Shown one piece after another: positions 1 through 15,469 of a DNA stretch of 64,000 bases. The position numbers and the translations under genes were made by a program. The first letter of the stretch is position 1, and every line of letters begins with the position of its first letter. Source of the stretch: Fructilactobacillus ixorae (GTDB taxonomy: Bacteria; Bacillota; Bacilli; Lactobacillales; Lactobacillaceae); contig NZ_CP097478.1 of NCBI RefSeq assembly GCF_024029915.1, positions 310,001 to 374,000 of the forward strand, given 5' to 3'. A model generated the notes under the pieces. The model did not search any database, was not told the DNA's origin, and saw nothing but the letters and a program-made list of their open reading frames with translations.

Positions 1-1
1 C

Positions 2-2002
2 CTGTTTGCTACCGGTGGCAGCAACAGTAATGGAACCAAATCCCAAAAAATTCAATCGAGCCAGTTTATGAAAGATTTAAATGCTAACCGCGTCAAGGAC
101 TTTAGCATTGAATCGGCCGAGGGAGTTTATAAGATTACCGGACAATACCGGACCCCACAGAAGGTCAAGGAACAGCAACAAACCAACTTGCCATCCTTTA
201 CCCTAACGAAAAAGGGACTCGAAAAATCCGGTAGCGCTAATACGAAGGTAAAGAGCTTCACAACCACGTTGGTGAAGAGTGACACCACGGTTAAACAGGT
301 TAATGAAGCGGCCCAACAACACAATGTTAAGGTCAATGCGAAGCCAACCCAATCCAACGGCTTTTGGATTAACCTTTTAGTTTCCGTGCTACCGCTCCTG
401 ATCTTCATCTACTTGTTTTACATGATGATGAAGCAAGCTGGTGGTGGAGCTGGAGGCCCGGGTGGAGTCATGAAGGTTGGAAAGAGCAAAGCCAAACCAG
501 TTGAAAGTAAAGTTCGCTTTAAAGACGTGGCCGGTGAAGACGAAGAAAAGCAAGAACTGGTCGAAGTCGTTGAGTTTTTAAAGGATCCGAAGAAATTTAC
601 GAGCCTTGGGGCGACCATTCCCAAAGGGGTCTTACTTGAGGGACCTCCCGGAACGGGGAAAACCTTACTAGCCAAAGCAGTTGCAGGAGAAGCCGGCGTA
701 CCGTTCTATTCTCTGTCTGGATCTGACTTCGTGGAAATGTTTGTCGGAGTTGGAGCCAGCCGGGTACGAGACCTCTTCTCAGAAGCGAAGAAGTCGGCAC
801 CGGCAATTATCTTTATTGATGAAATTGATGCCGTTGGCCGGCGTCGGGGCGCTGGGATGGGCGGTGGCCACGACGAACGAGAACAAACTTTGAACCAATT
901 GCTGGTTGAAATGGATGGCTTCTCTGGAAACGAAGGAGTCATCGTGATGGCCGCTACCAACCGGGCTGACGTGCTGGATCCGGCGTTAACACGTCCGGGT
1001 CGGTTTGACCGGAAGATTTTGGTTGGCCAACCAGACGTCCGGGGTCGAGAAGCCATTTTGAAAGTCCATTCCAAGGACAAACCAATGGGTCCAGACGTCG
1101 ATTTAAAGGAAATTGCCAAGCAAACCCCTGGCTTTGTGGGGGCTGACTTAGCCAACCTCTTAAACGAAGCGGCGTTATTGGCAGCCCGTCGGGATAGTAA
1201 GGTAATTACGGCAGCCGATTTAGATGAGGCGGAGGACCGGGTAATTGCTGGTCCAGCTAAGCGGAATCGGGTAATTAGTCAGCACGAACGCGAAGTGGTT
1301 GCGAACCACGAAGCCGGACATACCATCGTGGGGCTAGTTCTAAATGACGCGCGGGTAGTGCACAAGGTTACGATTGTTCCCCGGGGACGTGCAGGCGGAT
1401 ACGCCATCATGTTACCGAAGGAAGATCAACAACTGCTCTCGAAGAAAGACGCCATGGAACAAATTGCCGGAATGATGGGGGGCCGGAGTGCCGAAGAAAT
1501 TATTTTTGATTCGCAATCCTCTGGAGCTTCCAACGACTTCCAGCAAGCCACGCAAATTGCCCGAGCCATGGTAACCCAATACGGAATGACCGATCAATTG
1601 GGAACGGTTGCCTTAGAAGATCCAAACGCGGATCCATATGCCACTCCGAAGTACTCACAAGCAACAGCGAACGCCATCGATGAAGAAGTTAAGCACTTTA
1701 CCGATGAAGGACACCGGATGGCTAAGCAGATTATTGCGGAACACAGAGAGCAGCACAAAGCAATTGCGGATGCGCTGTTGCAATATGAAACGTTAGACGA
1801 AAAGCAGATTTTGAGTCTTTACAAAACGGGGAAGATGCCCGCTGAAGCTGAGTCAGATTCCGATGAGAACGAGCACGAAAGCTTTGCTGAAGCCGAACAA
1901 AAGGCGACAAAGCAGGAAAACGAAACTGCTGAACAGCTGGAAACTGAAATTAAAGATCACAAGGACGTCACAGCTGGCGACGATGCTGATGACGATGAAT
2001 AA
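2..2002 (+). CDS. ftsH: ATP-dependent zinc metalloprotease FtsH (5'-truncated by window edge)
   Basis: Membrane-anchored AAA+ protease that degrades misfolded membrane and regulatory proteins. The frame is open to the left edge, so the true start and first membrane helix lie outside; 666 residues are visible. In visible numbering there is one hydrophobic segment near 121-143, Walker A GPPGTGKT near 214, Walker B with FIDEIDA, a second-region-of-homology segment (TRPGRFDRK), and the zinc site HEAGH near 436-440. The C-terminal tail is very acidic and low in complexity, as in other lactobacilli. hslO follows 72 bases downstream in the same direction, the usual order in this family. Identity is certain. 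Confidence 0.97.
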   Translation: MFATGGSNSNGTKSQKIQSSQFMKDLNANRVKDFSIESAEGVYKITGQYRTPQKVKEQQQTNLPSFTLTKKGLEKSGSANTKVKSFTTTLVKSDTTVKQVNEAAQQHNVKVNAKPTQSNGFWINLLVSVLPLLIFIYLFYMMMKQAGGGAGGPGGVMKVGKSKAKPVESKVRFKDVAGEDEEKQELVEVVEFLKDPKKFTSLGATIPKGVLLEGPPGTGKTLLAKAVAGEAGVPFYSLSGSDFVEMFVGVGASRVRDLFSEAKKSAPAIIFIDEIDAVGRRRGAGMGGGHDEREQTLNQLLVEMDGFSGNEGVIVMAATNRADVLDPALTRPGRFDRKILVGQPDVRGREAILKVHSKDKPMGPDVDLKEIAKQTPGFVGADLANLLNEAALLAARRDSKVITAADLDEAEDRVIAGPAKRNRVISQHEREVVANHEAGHTIVGLVLNDARVVHKVTIVPRGRAGGYAIMLPKEDQQLLSKKDAMEQIAGMMGGRSAEEIIFDSQSSGASNDFQQATQIARAMVTQYGMTDQLGTVALEDPNADPYATPKYSQATANAIDEEVKHFTDEGHRMAKQIIAEHREQHKAIADALLQYETLDEKQILSLYKTGKMPAEAESDSDENEHESFAEAEQKATKQENETAEQLETEIKDHKDVTAGDDADDDE

Positions 2003-2074
2003 CAGCCAAGAGAACGTGAGCAGAAATGCTTACGCTCTTTTCGAATGAAGCGATTGAACTGGAAGGGAGTCACA

Positions 2075-2986
2075 ATGACAACAGCAAATGATCAATTAGT
2101 TAAAGCACTGACCACCGACAATAACTTTCGGGTGTTAGCGGTCAATGCGACCGGCGTGGTCCAAACCGCTCAGCAGAATCACGCCCTGCACCGGACAGCT
2201 GCCGCGGCCCTCGGACGGACCCTAGTTGCGAGTTTGTTATTAGCAAACGCAACTTTAAAGGGAAAAGAAGGCCTGACGGTTCGTTTAAATGGACAAGGAC
2301 CATTGGGAGGCATGATTGTTGACGCCGATGCAGCGGGTCACGTGAAGGGGTACGTGCAGCATCCAGACGTCGACTTGCCCCAGACCGATAAGCAGGAAGA
2401 GGACGTGGCTACGGCCGTGGGCACCGCTGGTTTTTTAGAGGTTTTGAAAAATCAGGGTGGAGCCCAACCCTATGCTAGTAGTGTTCCGTTAGTGAGTGGC
2501 AAAATTGGAGATGACTTTACCTACTACCTAGCAAAATCGGAACAAATTCCGTCAGCCTTAGGAGTTTCCGTGGCCTTTACGACTGACGATCACGTTGCTG
2601 TTGCTGGCGGTTACTTGATTCAAACGCTCCCTGGTGCTGACGAAACGGCCATCACGGAGTTAGAAAAACGGTTACAAACCTTGCCGAGCATTGCAACTAG
2701 CCTGCAGGAAAATCCGGATCCGGCTCAGCTGATTAACACCATTTTTGGGGCCGAACACGTCAAGATTTTAGCCCACCTGCCGGTTTCATTTTACTGTGAT
2801 TGTTCCAAGGAAAAGTTTGCGCACAGCCTGGCGGGCATTGGGCGCAAAGATTTGCAACAGTTAATTGATGAAGACCATGGTGCAGAAGTAGTTTGCAATT
2901 TCTGTGGTCAAAAGTATGACTTTTCAGAAGCAGACCTCGTGCAAATTCTAAACGATCAAGCAAAGGAGAATGAAAACGATGAGTAA
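2075..2986 (+). CDS. hslO: Hsp33 family redox-regulated chaperonin
   Basis: Cytoplasmic holdase chaperone switched on by oxidation, when its four zinc-bound cysteines form disulfides. The protein is 303 residues, near the family length. The C-terminal redox domain has CxC (CDC, near residue 240) and CxxC (CNFC, near 273). An upstream in-frame ATG at 2045 exists, but the ATG at 2075 has a good SD (AAGGGAG) about 6 bases before it and gives the usual N-terminus. The end overlaps dusB, so the two are translationally coupled. Confidence 0.95.
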   Translation: MTTANDQLVKALTTDNNFRVLAVNATGVVQTAQQNHALHRTAAAALGRTLVASLLLANATLKGKEGLTVRLNGQGPLGGMIVDADAAGHVKGYVQHPDVDLPQTDKQEEDVATAVGTAGFLEVLKNQGGAQPYASSVPLVSGKIGDDFTYYLAKSEQIPSALGVSVAFTTDDHVAVAGGYLIQTLPGADETAITELEKRLQTLPSIATSLQENPDPAQLINTIFGAEHVKILAHLPVSFYCDCSKEKFAHSLAGIGRKDLQQLIDEDHGAEVVCNFCGQKYDFSEADLVQILNDQAKENENDE

Positions 2987-3995
2987 GGACCGGAGTTGGA
3001 AAATTGGAAACGTTTCCATTGATAATCCGCTGGTAGTGGCTCCAATGGCGGGAGTAACTAACTCCGCCTTTCGGGTGATTTGTAAAAAATTCGGTGCGGG
3101 GCTAGTGGTTTGTGAAATGATTTCTGATAAGGGCATCATGTTTAACAACCAAAAGACGTTAGATATGACGAACGTTGAAGCCGAAGAACATCCGATGAGC
3201 ATTCAGATTTTTGGGGGCACGCAGGAAACGTTAGTGGCGGCGGCCCAGTTCATTGATCAAAAAACGGCGGCTGATATCATTGATATCAACATGGGCTGCC
3301 CCGTTAATAAGGTGGTCAAGTGTGAAGCTGGCGCCCGGTGGTTGTTGAATCCTGATAAAGTTTATGAAATGGTATCTGCCGTTACGGCGGCCGTGGAAAA
3401 GCCGGTCACCGTTAAGATGCGGACTGGTTGGGATGATGACCACATCTATGCCGTCCAAAACGCGTTGGCTGCTGAAAAAGCCGGGGCAGCGGCCGTTGCA
3501 ATGCACGGTCGCACCCGCGAACAGATGTATCGTGGGCACGCCAACTGGGAAATTCTGAAAGAGGTTTCCGATGCACTGACAATTCCGTTCATTGGAAACG
3601 GGGACGTGACGACGCCAGAAATGGCCAAACAAATGCTGGATGAAGTGGGGGCCACTGCAGTGATGATGGCCCGGGCCGTCGAAGGGAATCCGTGGATTTT
3701 AACCCAGATGAATCACTACTTGGAAACCGGTGAAATCTTACCACAACCGAGTGTGGCAGATCAGATGCAGGTAGCCAAAGAACACCTACGCCGCCTAGTG
3801 GATTTAAAGGGCGAATACGTGGGCTCTCACCAATTCCGGGGGCACGCTCCGTATTATCTGAAGGGACTCTCACATTCGGCGCGGACGAAAGTGGCGCTGA
3901 CGAGTGCGGAAAATGAAGCGGAAATGATTCGCATCATGGATGACTTTGTTGCTAAAACGGAAGCCCGCCAGAAAAAACACCAAGCCGCTATATAA
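2979..3995 (+). CDS. dusB: tRNA-dihydrouridine synthase DusB
   Basis: FMN-dependent enzyme that reduces specific uridines in tRNA to dihydrouridine. The 338-residue TIM-barrel protein has the family signature NMGCPV and the catalytic cysteine in KCEAG near residue 115, followed by the FMN-phosphate loop (GNGDV). I chose the ATG at 2979 because AAGGAG at 2963-2968 sits 10 bases before it; the ATG at 2970 is only one base from that SD. It overlaps hslO by 8 bases. Confidence 0.95.
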   Translation: MSKDRSWKIGNVSIDNPLVVAPMAGVTNSAFRVICKKFGAGLVVCEMISDKGIMFNNQKTLDMTNVEAEEHPMSIQIFGGTQETLVAAAQFIDQKTAADIIDINMGCPVNKVVKCEAGARWLLNPDKVYEMVSAVTAAVEKPVTVKMRTGWDDDHIYAVQNALAAEKAGAAAVAMHGRTREQMYRGHANWEILKEVSDALTIPFIGNGDVTTPEMAKQMLDEVGATAVMMARAVEGNPWILTQMNHYLETGEILPQPSVADQMQVAKEHLRRLVDLKGEYVGSHQFRGHAPYYLKGLSHSARTKVALTSAENEAEMIRIMDDFVAKTEARQKKHQAAI

Positions 3996-4035
3996 GGCCA
4001 ATTATTTATATGGTAAAATGAGGCTAATGATTTAG

Positions 4036-5577
<1,542 letters not shown>

Positions 5578-5594
5578 GGGACATCATTAGGCAA

Positions 5595-5634
5595 GAAAGC
5601 CACTTTAAGGTACACTTAGAGGGCTTTTTTATTT
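5595..5634 (+). terminator. terminator after lysS
   Basis: AAAGCC at 5596-5601 can pair with GGCTTT before a run of T (5622 onward). The loop is long and the stem short, so this is a moderate call. It lies just before the SD of the pnuC-like gene. Confidence 0.55.
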
Positions 5635-5659
5635 TGGCAAGAATCGGGAGGAATTAGGG

Positions 5660-6397
5660 ATGTGGCAGGCAGTGCAAAAAACCTTTGGCTGGCGAGCAAA
5701 CGTGACGGATTTACGGGCGTTACAACCAGCGACCAAGACGTTATTAACTATTAATCTAGTTGTCATCATCACGGTATTTGCGATTAGTCGGGAATTCACC
5801 AGTTTGCTTGGATGGCTTTCAGTAACGGCCAGCATCTTTAGCGTTATAAACCTGATGCTTTGTGATGAGGGTAAAATTACGAATTACGGTTGGGGGATTT
5901 TTGAGTCATTATTGTTTTTAATCATCGATTGGCAAAATCGATTAATTGGAGACATTGCCACGAATCTATACTATTTGGTGACGCAGACCGCCGGGATTTT
6001 TTGGTGGGACCGGGAGTTGCAGGACCAGTCCCAGCAAACGGTCCTCCAACCGCGGAAATTAAAAAAGTGGCAATTGGCCGCTGTCATGATGAGCTTAGTC
6101 CTTTTGTATCTGATTGTTTTACGGTTTAGCCAGCATTTTCATGGGACCCAAGTTTACTTGGATGCCACGCTCCTTCCCCTAAGTATCATCGGAATGTTAT
6201 TAATGCTCGGGGGCTACCGGTCCCAATGGATTGTGTGGATTACTTGGGACGTGGTTAGTTTAGTGATCTGGTATCGGCAGTTTCAAGTGCTGAGTCCGGC
6301 GTCAGCTTCAATGCTGGCCCTCGAGGTGATTAAACTGTGCAACGGTTTGTACGGCGCTTACCGCTGGTTCTTTAAAAACCAATTAGTAGCTAGTTGA
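5660..6397 (+). CDS. pnuC: PnuC-family nicotinamide riboside transporter
   Basis: Predicted integral membrane protein of 245 residues with about seven hydrophobic segments. It matches PnuC carriers in length, in the aromatic-rich NLYYLVTQTAGIFWW segment mid-protein and in the final amphipathic YGAYRWF region. The family imports nicotinamide riboside (or thiamine or riboflavin in sister clades) by facilitated diffusion coupled to intracellular phosphorylation. The NAD salvage genes pncB and nadE lie 10 kb downstream, which supports an NAD precursor, but substrate cannot be read from sequence. SD GGGAGGA precedes the ATG. It sits just upstream of the rRNA promoter. Confidence 0.82.
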   Translation: MWQAVQKTFGWRANVTDLRALQPATKTLLTINLVVIITVFAISREFTSLLGWLSVTASIFSVINLMLCDEGKITNYGWGIFESLLFLIIDWQNRLIGDIATNLYYLVTQTAGIFWWDRELQDQSQQTVLQPRKLKKWQLAAVMMSLVLLYLIVLRFSQHFHGTQVYLDATLLPLSIIGMLLMLGGYRSQWIVWITWDVVSLVIWYRQFQVLSPASASMLALEVIKLCNGLYGAYRWFFKNQLVAS

Positions 6398-6448
6398 ATG
6401 GTTTCATCGGCGGGACTCCAGTAAATTTAAAAAAAGTGATTTAATCCG

Positions 6449-6477
6449 TTGACAATTTCGGAGAAAGGCATTATTAT
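6449..6477 (+). promoter_or_regulatory. rRNA operon promoter
   Basis: Near-consensus sigma-A promoter: TTGACA at 6449-6454, 17-base spacer, TATTAT at 6472-6477. It lies about 165 bases before 16S. I see only this one good promoter in the 245-base gap between pnuC and 16S; the rest of the gap is the rRNA leader with a boxA-like TTCTTTGAAAACT at 6510-6522. Confidence 0.88.
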
Positions 6478-6516
6478 AGTAAATGCGCTGAAGAGCAGTG
6501 CGAAAGTAGTTCTTTG

Positions 6517-6537
6517 AAAACTGAACAAGATTTTGAT
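6517..6537 (+). other. 5' arm of 16S precursor processing stem
   Basis: This 21-base segment is complementary to 8246-8266 downstream of 16S, with only G-U exceptions. It would form the long helix that RNase III cleaves to release pre-16S rRNA. Confidence 0.8.
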
Positions 6538-6641
6538 TACAAAAGTGTAAGGAATTTTTAAACGTGAGTTTAAAAATTAAACAATTGCGAAGTCAATTCG
6601 CTTAAAGCAACAAATCAAGGAGAGCTAGTAAAGTTCTCATT

Positions 6642-8224
<1,583 letters not shown>

Positions 8225-8245
8225 ATAATACGGAACCTTACACCG

Positions 8246-8266
8246 ATCAAAGTCTTGTTTAGTTTT
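8246..8266 (+). other. 3' arm of 16S processing stem, in the 16S-23S spacer
   Basis: Pairs with 6517-6537. The 16S-23S spacer is about 210 bases and contains no tRNA gene. It holds a second boxA-like TTCTTTGAAAACT at 8290-8302 and the 5' arm of the 23S stem at 8297-8320. Confidence 0.8.
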
Positions 8267-8296
8267 GAGAGGATTACTCTCAACTTTCGTTCTTTG

Positions 8297-8320
8297 AAAA
8301 CTAGATAATATTATTTTCTG
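8297..8320 (+). other. 5' arm of 23S precursor processing stem
   Basis: Complementary to 11368-11391 downstream of 23S over 24 bases with two mismatches, giving the helix expected for RNase III release of pre-23S. Confidence 0.78.
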
Positions 8321-8430
8321 TAAGAATTATATTGTTAATATAATTTCAACCGAGAACAACCATTGTGTAATTTGAGTTTTTTAATGTGTTTGATCGCTAA
8401 ACTCAATGATTTATAATCCGTAGGATTATA

Positions 8431-11346
<2,916 letters not shown>

Positions 11347-11415
11347 GGAAGAACAATGGTGACTCAGCAGGAAATAATATTAGCTAGTTTTGAGGGAACG
11401 AAGTTCACTCAGTCG

Positions 11416-11532
11416 TGTGGTGGCGATAGCCTAAAGGATACACCTGTTCCCATGCCGAACACAGTAGTTAAGCTTTAGCACGCCAAAAGTAGTTGGGGGA
11501 TCGCCCCCTGCGAGGATAGGACGTTGCCACGC
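11416..11532 (+). rRNA. rrf: 5S ribosomal RNA
   Basis: About 117 bases with the conserved GGTGGCGATAGC start, CCCATGCCGAACAC loop and terminal complement GTTGCCACGCC. It lies about 70 bases after 23S; the gap holds the 3' arm of the 23S processing stem (11368-11391). Confidence 0.95.
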
Positions 11533-11539
11533 CAATTAT

Positions 11540-11612
11540 TCCGACATAGCTCAGTTGGTAGAGCACCTGACTGTTAATCAGGTTGTCGACGGTTCGAGCC
11601 CGCCTGTCGGAG
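11540..11612 (+). tRNA. tRNA-Asn (anticodon GTT)
   Basis: A 73-base cloverleaf: acceptor TCCGACA/TGTCGGA, D-arm GCTCAGTTGGTAGAGC, anticodon loop with GTT, T-loop GGTTCGAGCC. CCA is not encoded. It is 7 bases after 5S, in the same operon. Confidence 0.96.
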
Positions 11613-11670
11613 TTATTAGGACTAGCCGATTGGTTAGTGCTATTATAATTAAATGAGCAATTTTAATTGC

Positions 11671-11743
11671 GCCGACTTAGCTCAGTTGGTAGAGCATCGG
11701 CATCGTAAACCGGAGGTCGGAGGTTCGAATCCTCTAGTCGGCA
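11671..11743 (+). tRNA. tRNA-Thr (anticodon CGT)
   Basis: A 73-base cloverleaf: acceptor GCCGACT/AGTCGGC, D-arm GCTCAGTTGGTAGAGC, anticodon loop ATCGTAA (U33 and anticodon CGT at the expected places), T-arm GGAGGTTCGAATCCTCT. The anticodon stem is weak: position 31-39 is a C-A mismatch and 27-43 is U-G. Reads ACG codons. Confidence 0.88.
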
Positions 11744-11750
11744 TTTTGCT

Positions 11751-11789
11751 AAAAAGCAGTCTAACAGTTATTGTTAGGCTGCTTTTTTA
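11751..11789 (+). terminator. terminator of the rRNA/tRNA operon
   Basis: AAAAGCAGTCTAACA pairs with TGTTAGGCTGCTTTTTT around a short loop; a strong hairpin plus T-run directly after tRNA-Thr. Confidence 0.9.
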
Positions 11790-11794
11790 CTTTG

Positions 11795-11811
11795 TGTTAC
11801 GAAATGTAACA
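11795..11811 (+). promoter_or_regulatory. GlnR operator
   Basis: TGTTACGAAATGTAACA is a perfect match to the GlnR/TnrA consensus TGTNA-N7-TNACA. It lies 7 bases before the -35 box of the glnR promoter, so GlnR with feedback-inhibited glutamine synthetase probably represses its own operon. Confidence 0.9.
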
Positions 11812-11818
11812 TCAGTCG

Positions 11819-11847
11819 TTGACCAGGTTGGAATTAACGCTTAAGAT
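11819..11847 (+). promoter_or_regulatory. glnRA promoter
   Basis: TTGACC at 11819-11824, 17-base spacer, TAAGAT at 11842-11847. The GlnR operator is immediately upstream and the glnR start 26 bases downstream. Confidence 0.75.
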
Positions 11848-11872
11848 AACAGACAATGAGGAGCTGTTGGAT

Positions 11873-12259
11873 ATGAGTGAAAAGGAATTAAGACGATCTT
11901 TAGCGGTCCTACCGATGGGAACGGTTATGAAGCTGACTTCGCTCACGGCTCGTCAGATTCGCTATTATGATGACAGTGGCTTAGTTAACTCGCTGCGGAC
12001 GGAAAGTAATCGCCGGCTATACTCGTTAAATGATATTGATCGCATTCTAGAGGTTAAAGATTACCTAGATGAGGGTATGAACCTAGAACAGGTGAAACGA
12101 GTCTACGAGAAGCAACGGCAACGGTCATTGAAAAAGCGGGTGGCCAAGCAGCAAAGTGTTAGCGACCAAAAGGTTCGACAGTATTTACGCAAAGACATTT
12201 TAAAAGCTGGTGGCTTAGATTCAAACAGCGATTCACAATTTAGACCAGGACAATTATAA
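11873..12259 (+). CDS. glnR: MerR-family nitrogen regulator GlnR
   Basis: Transcriptional repressor of nitrogen genes, 128 residues. It has an N-terminal MerR helix-turn-helix (RQIRYYDDSGLV near residues 26-37, then RRLYS and the wing) and a short basic C-terminal tail that in known GlnR senses glutamine synthetase. An upstream TTG in frame at 11819 is part of the promoter; the ATG at 11873 follows GAGGAG by 9 bases and is the right start. It forms an operon with glnA, 13 bases downstream. Confidence 0.95.
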   Translation: MSEKELRRSLAVLPMGTVMKLTSLTARQIRYYDDSGLVNSLRTESNRRLYSLNDIDRILEVKDYLDEGMNLEQVKRVYEKQRQRSLKKRVAKQQSVSDQKVRQYLRKDILKAGGLDSNSDSQFRPGQL

Positions 12260-12272
12260 GAAGGAGTAAGGT

Positions 12273-13619
12273 ATGGATAAGACAACAGAATACACCCCTG
12301 ATGACATTCGCAAAATGGTTAAGGATGAGGACGTCCGCTTTTTACGGTTGATGTTTACCGATTTATTAGGAACGGTCAAGAATGTTGAAGTGCCGATTAG
12401 TCAGTTAGACCAACTCCTCGCCGGTAAGTTAATGTTTGACGGCTCTTCAATCGATGGATTCGTGCGAATTGAAGAGAGTGATATGTACCTTCAGCCTGAT
12501 TTATCTACGTGGATGGTCTTTCCTTGGGGTGATGAGCACGGTAAAGTCGCACGCCTAACTTGTAGTGTGCACACCGCCGATGGTGAACAGTTTGCTGGTG
12601 ATCCCCGGAACAATTTAATGCGGGTCTTAGACGAAATGAAAGAACTCGGATTTAGCGACTTTAACATTGGACCGGAACCAGAATTCTTCTTGTTTGAAAT
12701 GGACGAAAACGGCCAACCAACGAAAAAACTGAATGACCACGGGAGTTACTTTGACCTTGCTCCCATGGACTTAGCAGCTAACGTGCGACGGGACATGGTG
12801 CTTGAGTTAGAAAAAATGGGCTTTAACGTCGAAGCTTCCCACCACGAAGTTGCTCCTGGTCAACATGAAATTGACTTTGAATACGATGACGCAATTCGGG
12901 CGGCTGATCACATTCAAACCTTCAAAATGGTGGTCAAAACAGTGGCACGACGGTACGGCTTATATGCTACTTTCATGCCAAAACCGTTGAACGGGGTTAA
13001 TGGATCGGGGATGCACATGAACATGTCGCTCTTTGATCAAGACGGAAAGAACGCCTTCTTCGACGAAAACGGTCCAGAACAACTATCTCAAACGGCTTAC
13101 TACTTCTTAGGGGGACTATTGAAGCACGCGAAGGCCCTCACAGCCGTTTGTGATCCAACGGTTAACTCTTACAAACGGCTTGTTCCGGGGTTTGAAGCCC
13201 CCGTGTACATTGCCTGGTCTGGAGCAAACCGGTCTCCAATGGTTCGGGTTCCCATTGCCCGGGGCAAAGGGACGCGGTTGGAGTTACGAAGTGTTGATCC
13301 GTCAGCTAACCCGTACCTAGCAATTGCGGCCATTCTAGCTGCCGGCTTAGACGGAATTAAAAATAAGATTACGCCGGACGATCCGATTGATCGCAACATC
13401 TACAGTATGGATGGGGAAGAACTGAAGCTGGATCACATTCAGAAGCTTCCTTCGACCTTGCACGATGCCTTGCAAAGTTACGCTGCCGATGATCTGATGA
13501 AAGACGCGATGGGTCCCCACATCTATCAAAACTTCTTAGATGCTAAGAACATGGAATGGTCAGCTTACAGTCAAAATGTATCGCAGTGGGAGCGGAATCG
13601 TTACTTAGACATGTTGTAA
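12273..13619 (+). CDS. glnA: glutamine synthetase, type I
   Basis: Makes glutamine from glutamate, ammonia and ATP. It is 448 residues, the length of the Gram-positive GSI-alpha class, which is not adenylylated. It has the N-terminal beta-grasp region (KFFDGSS-like [10 protein letters not shown] near 54), the catalytic NGSGMHMN metal/glutamate site, and the ATP-site [17 protein letters not shown] precedes the ATG. Co-transcribed with glnR under the GlnR operator; GS probably also acts as the signal to GlnR. Confidence 0.97.
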   Translation: MDKTTEYTPDDIRKMVKDEDVRFLRLMFTDLLGTVKNVEVPISQLDQLLAGKLMFDGSSIDGFVRIEESDMYLQPDLSTWMVFPWGDEHGKVARLTCSVHTADGEQFAGDPRNNLMRVLDEMKELGFSDFNIGPEPEFFLFEMDENGQPTKKLNDHGSYFDLAPMDLAANVRRDMVLELEKMGFNVEASHHEVAPGQHEIDFEYDDAIRAADHIQTFKMVVKTVARRYGLYATFMPKPLNGVNGSGMHMNMSLFDQDGKNAFFDENGPEQLSQTAYYFLGGLLKHAKALTAVCDPTVNSYKRLVPGFEAPVYIAWSGANRSPMVRVPIARGKGTRLELRSVDPSANPYLAIAAILAAGLDGIKNKITPDDPIDRNIYSMDGEELKLDHIQKLPSTLHDALQSYAADDLMKDAMGPHIYQNFLDAKNMEWSAYSQNVSQWERNRYLDML

Positions 13620-13627
13620 ATTGCTCG

Positions 13628-13656
13628 TTGAAAATTAAATTGGGTTAGCGTATAAT
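13628..13656 (+). promoter_or_regulatory. promoter of the peptide transporter gene
   Basis: TTGAAA at 13628-13633, 17-base spacer, perfect TATAAT at 13651-13656. I see no clear terminator between glnA and this promoter. Confidence 0.8.
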
Positions 13657-13706
13657 TTTCTCTTAATTAGCACTTACAATAAGTTACTAATGAGGAGGTT
13701 ATCAAT

Positions 13707-15179
13707 TTGGAAAAGCAACACGACGTTGACCATGCATTCTTTGGTCAACCAAAGGGATTGCAGTATCTAGCGGGAACTGAATTTTGGGAAAGATTTAGTT
13801 ACTACGGGATGCGAGCCATCCTCTTGTACTACATGGTTTCTGCTGCGACCCACGGTGGGTTAGGCCTATCGCAAACCACGGGTTTATCCATCATGTCGAT
13901 CTACGGGGCGCTGGTGTATCTAGCTTCCGTCTCGGGTGGTTACATTAGTGACCGACTGCTAGGCAGTCGGAAAACGGTTTTCTGGGGTGGAGTGCTCATT
14001 ATGCTTGGGCACCTTGCTCTGGCGCTCCCAATTGGAATCGTTGGGCTGTTTGCTTCAATTGCCCTCATTACCACGGGAACTGGATTTTTAAAACCAAACA
14101 TTTCTGATATGGTGGGGAATCTCTATTCAGAAACTGATTCACGGCGCGAAAGTGCCTTTACAATTTTCACCTTTGCCATTAACTTCGGAGCCTTTATTGC
14201 TCCGTTTGTGTGTGGTTGGGGAGCCAATTCGTTTAGCTACCACTTAGGCTTTTCGTTTGCCGCGGTAGGAATGTTAATTGGGTTAGTCTTTTACTACTAC
14301 GGGGGAAAGAAGTACCTTGGCAACGATGGCTTGTTGCCAACTGATCCGATTCAACGGACGGAATTAAACCGGATTTTAACGTGGGTCGGATTGGGCTTTG
14401 GGGCATTTGTGATTGTTTTAATCGTAATGCACGGTTTGCACGCCCTAACTCTAGATAGTTTTGTGAGTGTTCTTAGTATCATTGCGCTGGTGACGCCGGT
14501 CGTATACTTCGTAGTGATGTTACGCAGCACCAAAATCACCAAGGTTGAACGCTCACGGGTGTGGGCCTACATCCCGCTCTTTATCGGGGCGTTAATCTTT
14601 TGGGCCATTGAAGAGTCCGGCTCAAGTATCTTAGCTAGTTTTGCCTTACAGCAAACGAACAATAACCTCGGATGGTTGAAAATTGACCCAAGTTGGTATC
14701 AATCGTTAAACCCACTCTTCATCATGCTGTACACGCCCTTGTTTGTCTGGTTATGGACCAAACTAGGGACCCGGCAACCTAGTACACCGAAGAAGTTTGC
14801 GTACGGTCTCTTCTTTGCCGGAGCTTCCTTCCTTTTCATGGTAATTCCGTTGCTTTTGTTTGGCACCCATGCCAAGATCAATCCTCTCTGGTTGGTCGGC
14901 AGTTGGGCCATCATCGAAATTGGGGAAATGTTAATTTCTCCGATTGGGTTATCAGTGACAACCCGGTTAGCACCGAAGGCCTTTGCCTCCCAAATGCTTA
15001 GTTTGTGGTTCCTAGCTGATGCCGCGGGGCAGGCCGTGAACTCGCAAATTGCGCGTTTCTATACTCCAGGAAACGAAATGGGATACTTTGCGGTTGTGGG
15101 AGCAGTAGCAGTCCTTGCAAGTATTATTCTGCTGTTCTTCGTAAAGCCCGTTGAAAAACTCATGGATGGAGTGCGATAA
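13707..15179 (+). CDS. dtpT: POT-family di-/tripeptide:proton symporter
   Basis: Membrane transporter of 490 residues with about 14 hydrophobic segments. It carries the POT signature ExxERFxYYG (EFWERFSYYG near residues 26-35) needed for proton coupling, and the GTGFLKPNISDMVG segment. The family imports di- and tripeptides, a main amino acid source for lactobacilli. The start is TTG with GAGGAGG 8 bases upstream. It is monocistronic, with its own promoter and terminator. Confidence 0.93.
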   Translation: MEKQHDVDHAFFGQPKGLQYLAGTEFWERFSYYGMRAILLYYMVSAATHGGLGLSQTTGLSIMSIYGALVYLASVSGGYISDRLLGSRKTVFWGGVLIMLGHLALALPIGIVGLFASIALITTGTGFLKPNISDMVGNLYSETDSRRESAFTIFTFAINFGAFIAPFVCGWGANSFSYHLGFSFAAVGMLIGLVFYYYGGKKYLGNDGLLPTDPIQRTELNRILTWVGLGFGAFVIVLIVMHGLHALTLDSFVSVLSIIALVTPVVYFVVMLRSTKITKVERSRVWAYIPLFIGALIFWAIEESGSSILASFALQQTNNNLGWLKIDPSWYQSLNPLFIMLYTPLFVWLWTKLGTRQPSTPKKFAYGLFFAGASFLFMVIPLLLFGTHAKINPLWLVGSWAIIEIGEMLISPIGLSVTTRLAPKAFASQMLSLWFLADAAGQAVNSQIARFYTPGNEMGYFAVVGAVAVLASIILLFFVKPVEKLMDGVR

Positions 15180-15186
15180 TAATGAC

Positions 15187-15218
15187 CAAAAAGTCCTAAA
15201 TTTTTTAGGACTTTTTTT
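15187..15218 (+). terminator. terminator after dtpT
   Basis: AAAGTCCTAAA and TTTAGGACTTTTTTT form a hairpin with a T-run 8 bases after the stop. Confidence 0.88.
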
Positions 15219-15228
15219 GTTTTTGTGC

Positions 15229-15257
15229 TTGACGCTGACCATGATTTTCGTTAATAT
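15229..15257 (+). promoter_or_regulatory. promoter of the tRNA-Tyr/tRNA-Gln unit
   Basis: TTGACG at 15229-15234 with TAATAT at 15252-15257 (17-base spacer); an overlapping TATAAT is at 15255-15260. About 40 bases before tRNA-Tyr. Confidence 0.6.
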
Positions 15258-15298
15258 AATATATGTTGATTGGGTGATGTGAGTCACCTAGACATGTC

Positions 15299-15381
15299 GG
15301 AGGGGTAGCGAAGTCTGGCTAAACGCGGCGGACTGTAAATCCGCTCCTTCGGGTTCGGTGGTTCGAATCCACTCCCCTCCA
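15299..15381 (+). tRNA. tRNA-Tyr (anticodon GTA)
   Basis: An 83-base class II tRNA with a long variable arm (CTCCTTCGGGTTC). Acceptor GGAGGGG/CCCCTCC, anticodon loop CTGTAAA. CCA is not encoded. Confidence 0.96.
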
Positions 15382-15390
15382 TTTTATCAT

Positions 15391-15462
15391 TGGGCTATAG
15401 CCAAGTGGTAAGGCACCAGGTTTTGATCCTGGCATGCGCTGGTTCGAACCCAGCTAGCCCAA
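15391..15462 (+). tRNA. tRNA-Gln (anticodon TTG)
   Basis: A 72-base cloverleaf: acceptor TGGGCTA/TAGCCCA, anticodon loop TTTTGAT with TTG, T-loop GGTTCGAACC. It follows tRNA-Tyr by 9 bases, in one transcript. Confidence 0.96.
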
Positions 15463-15469
15463 CTAATTG

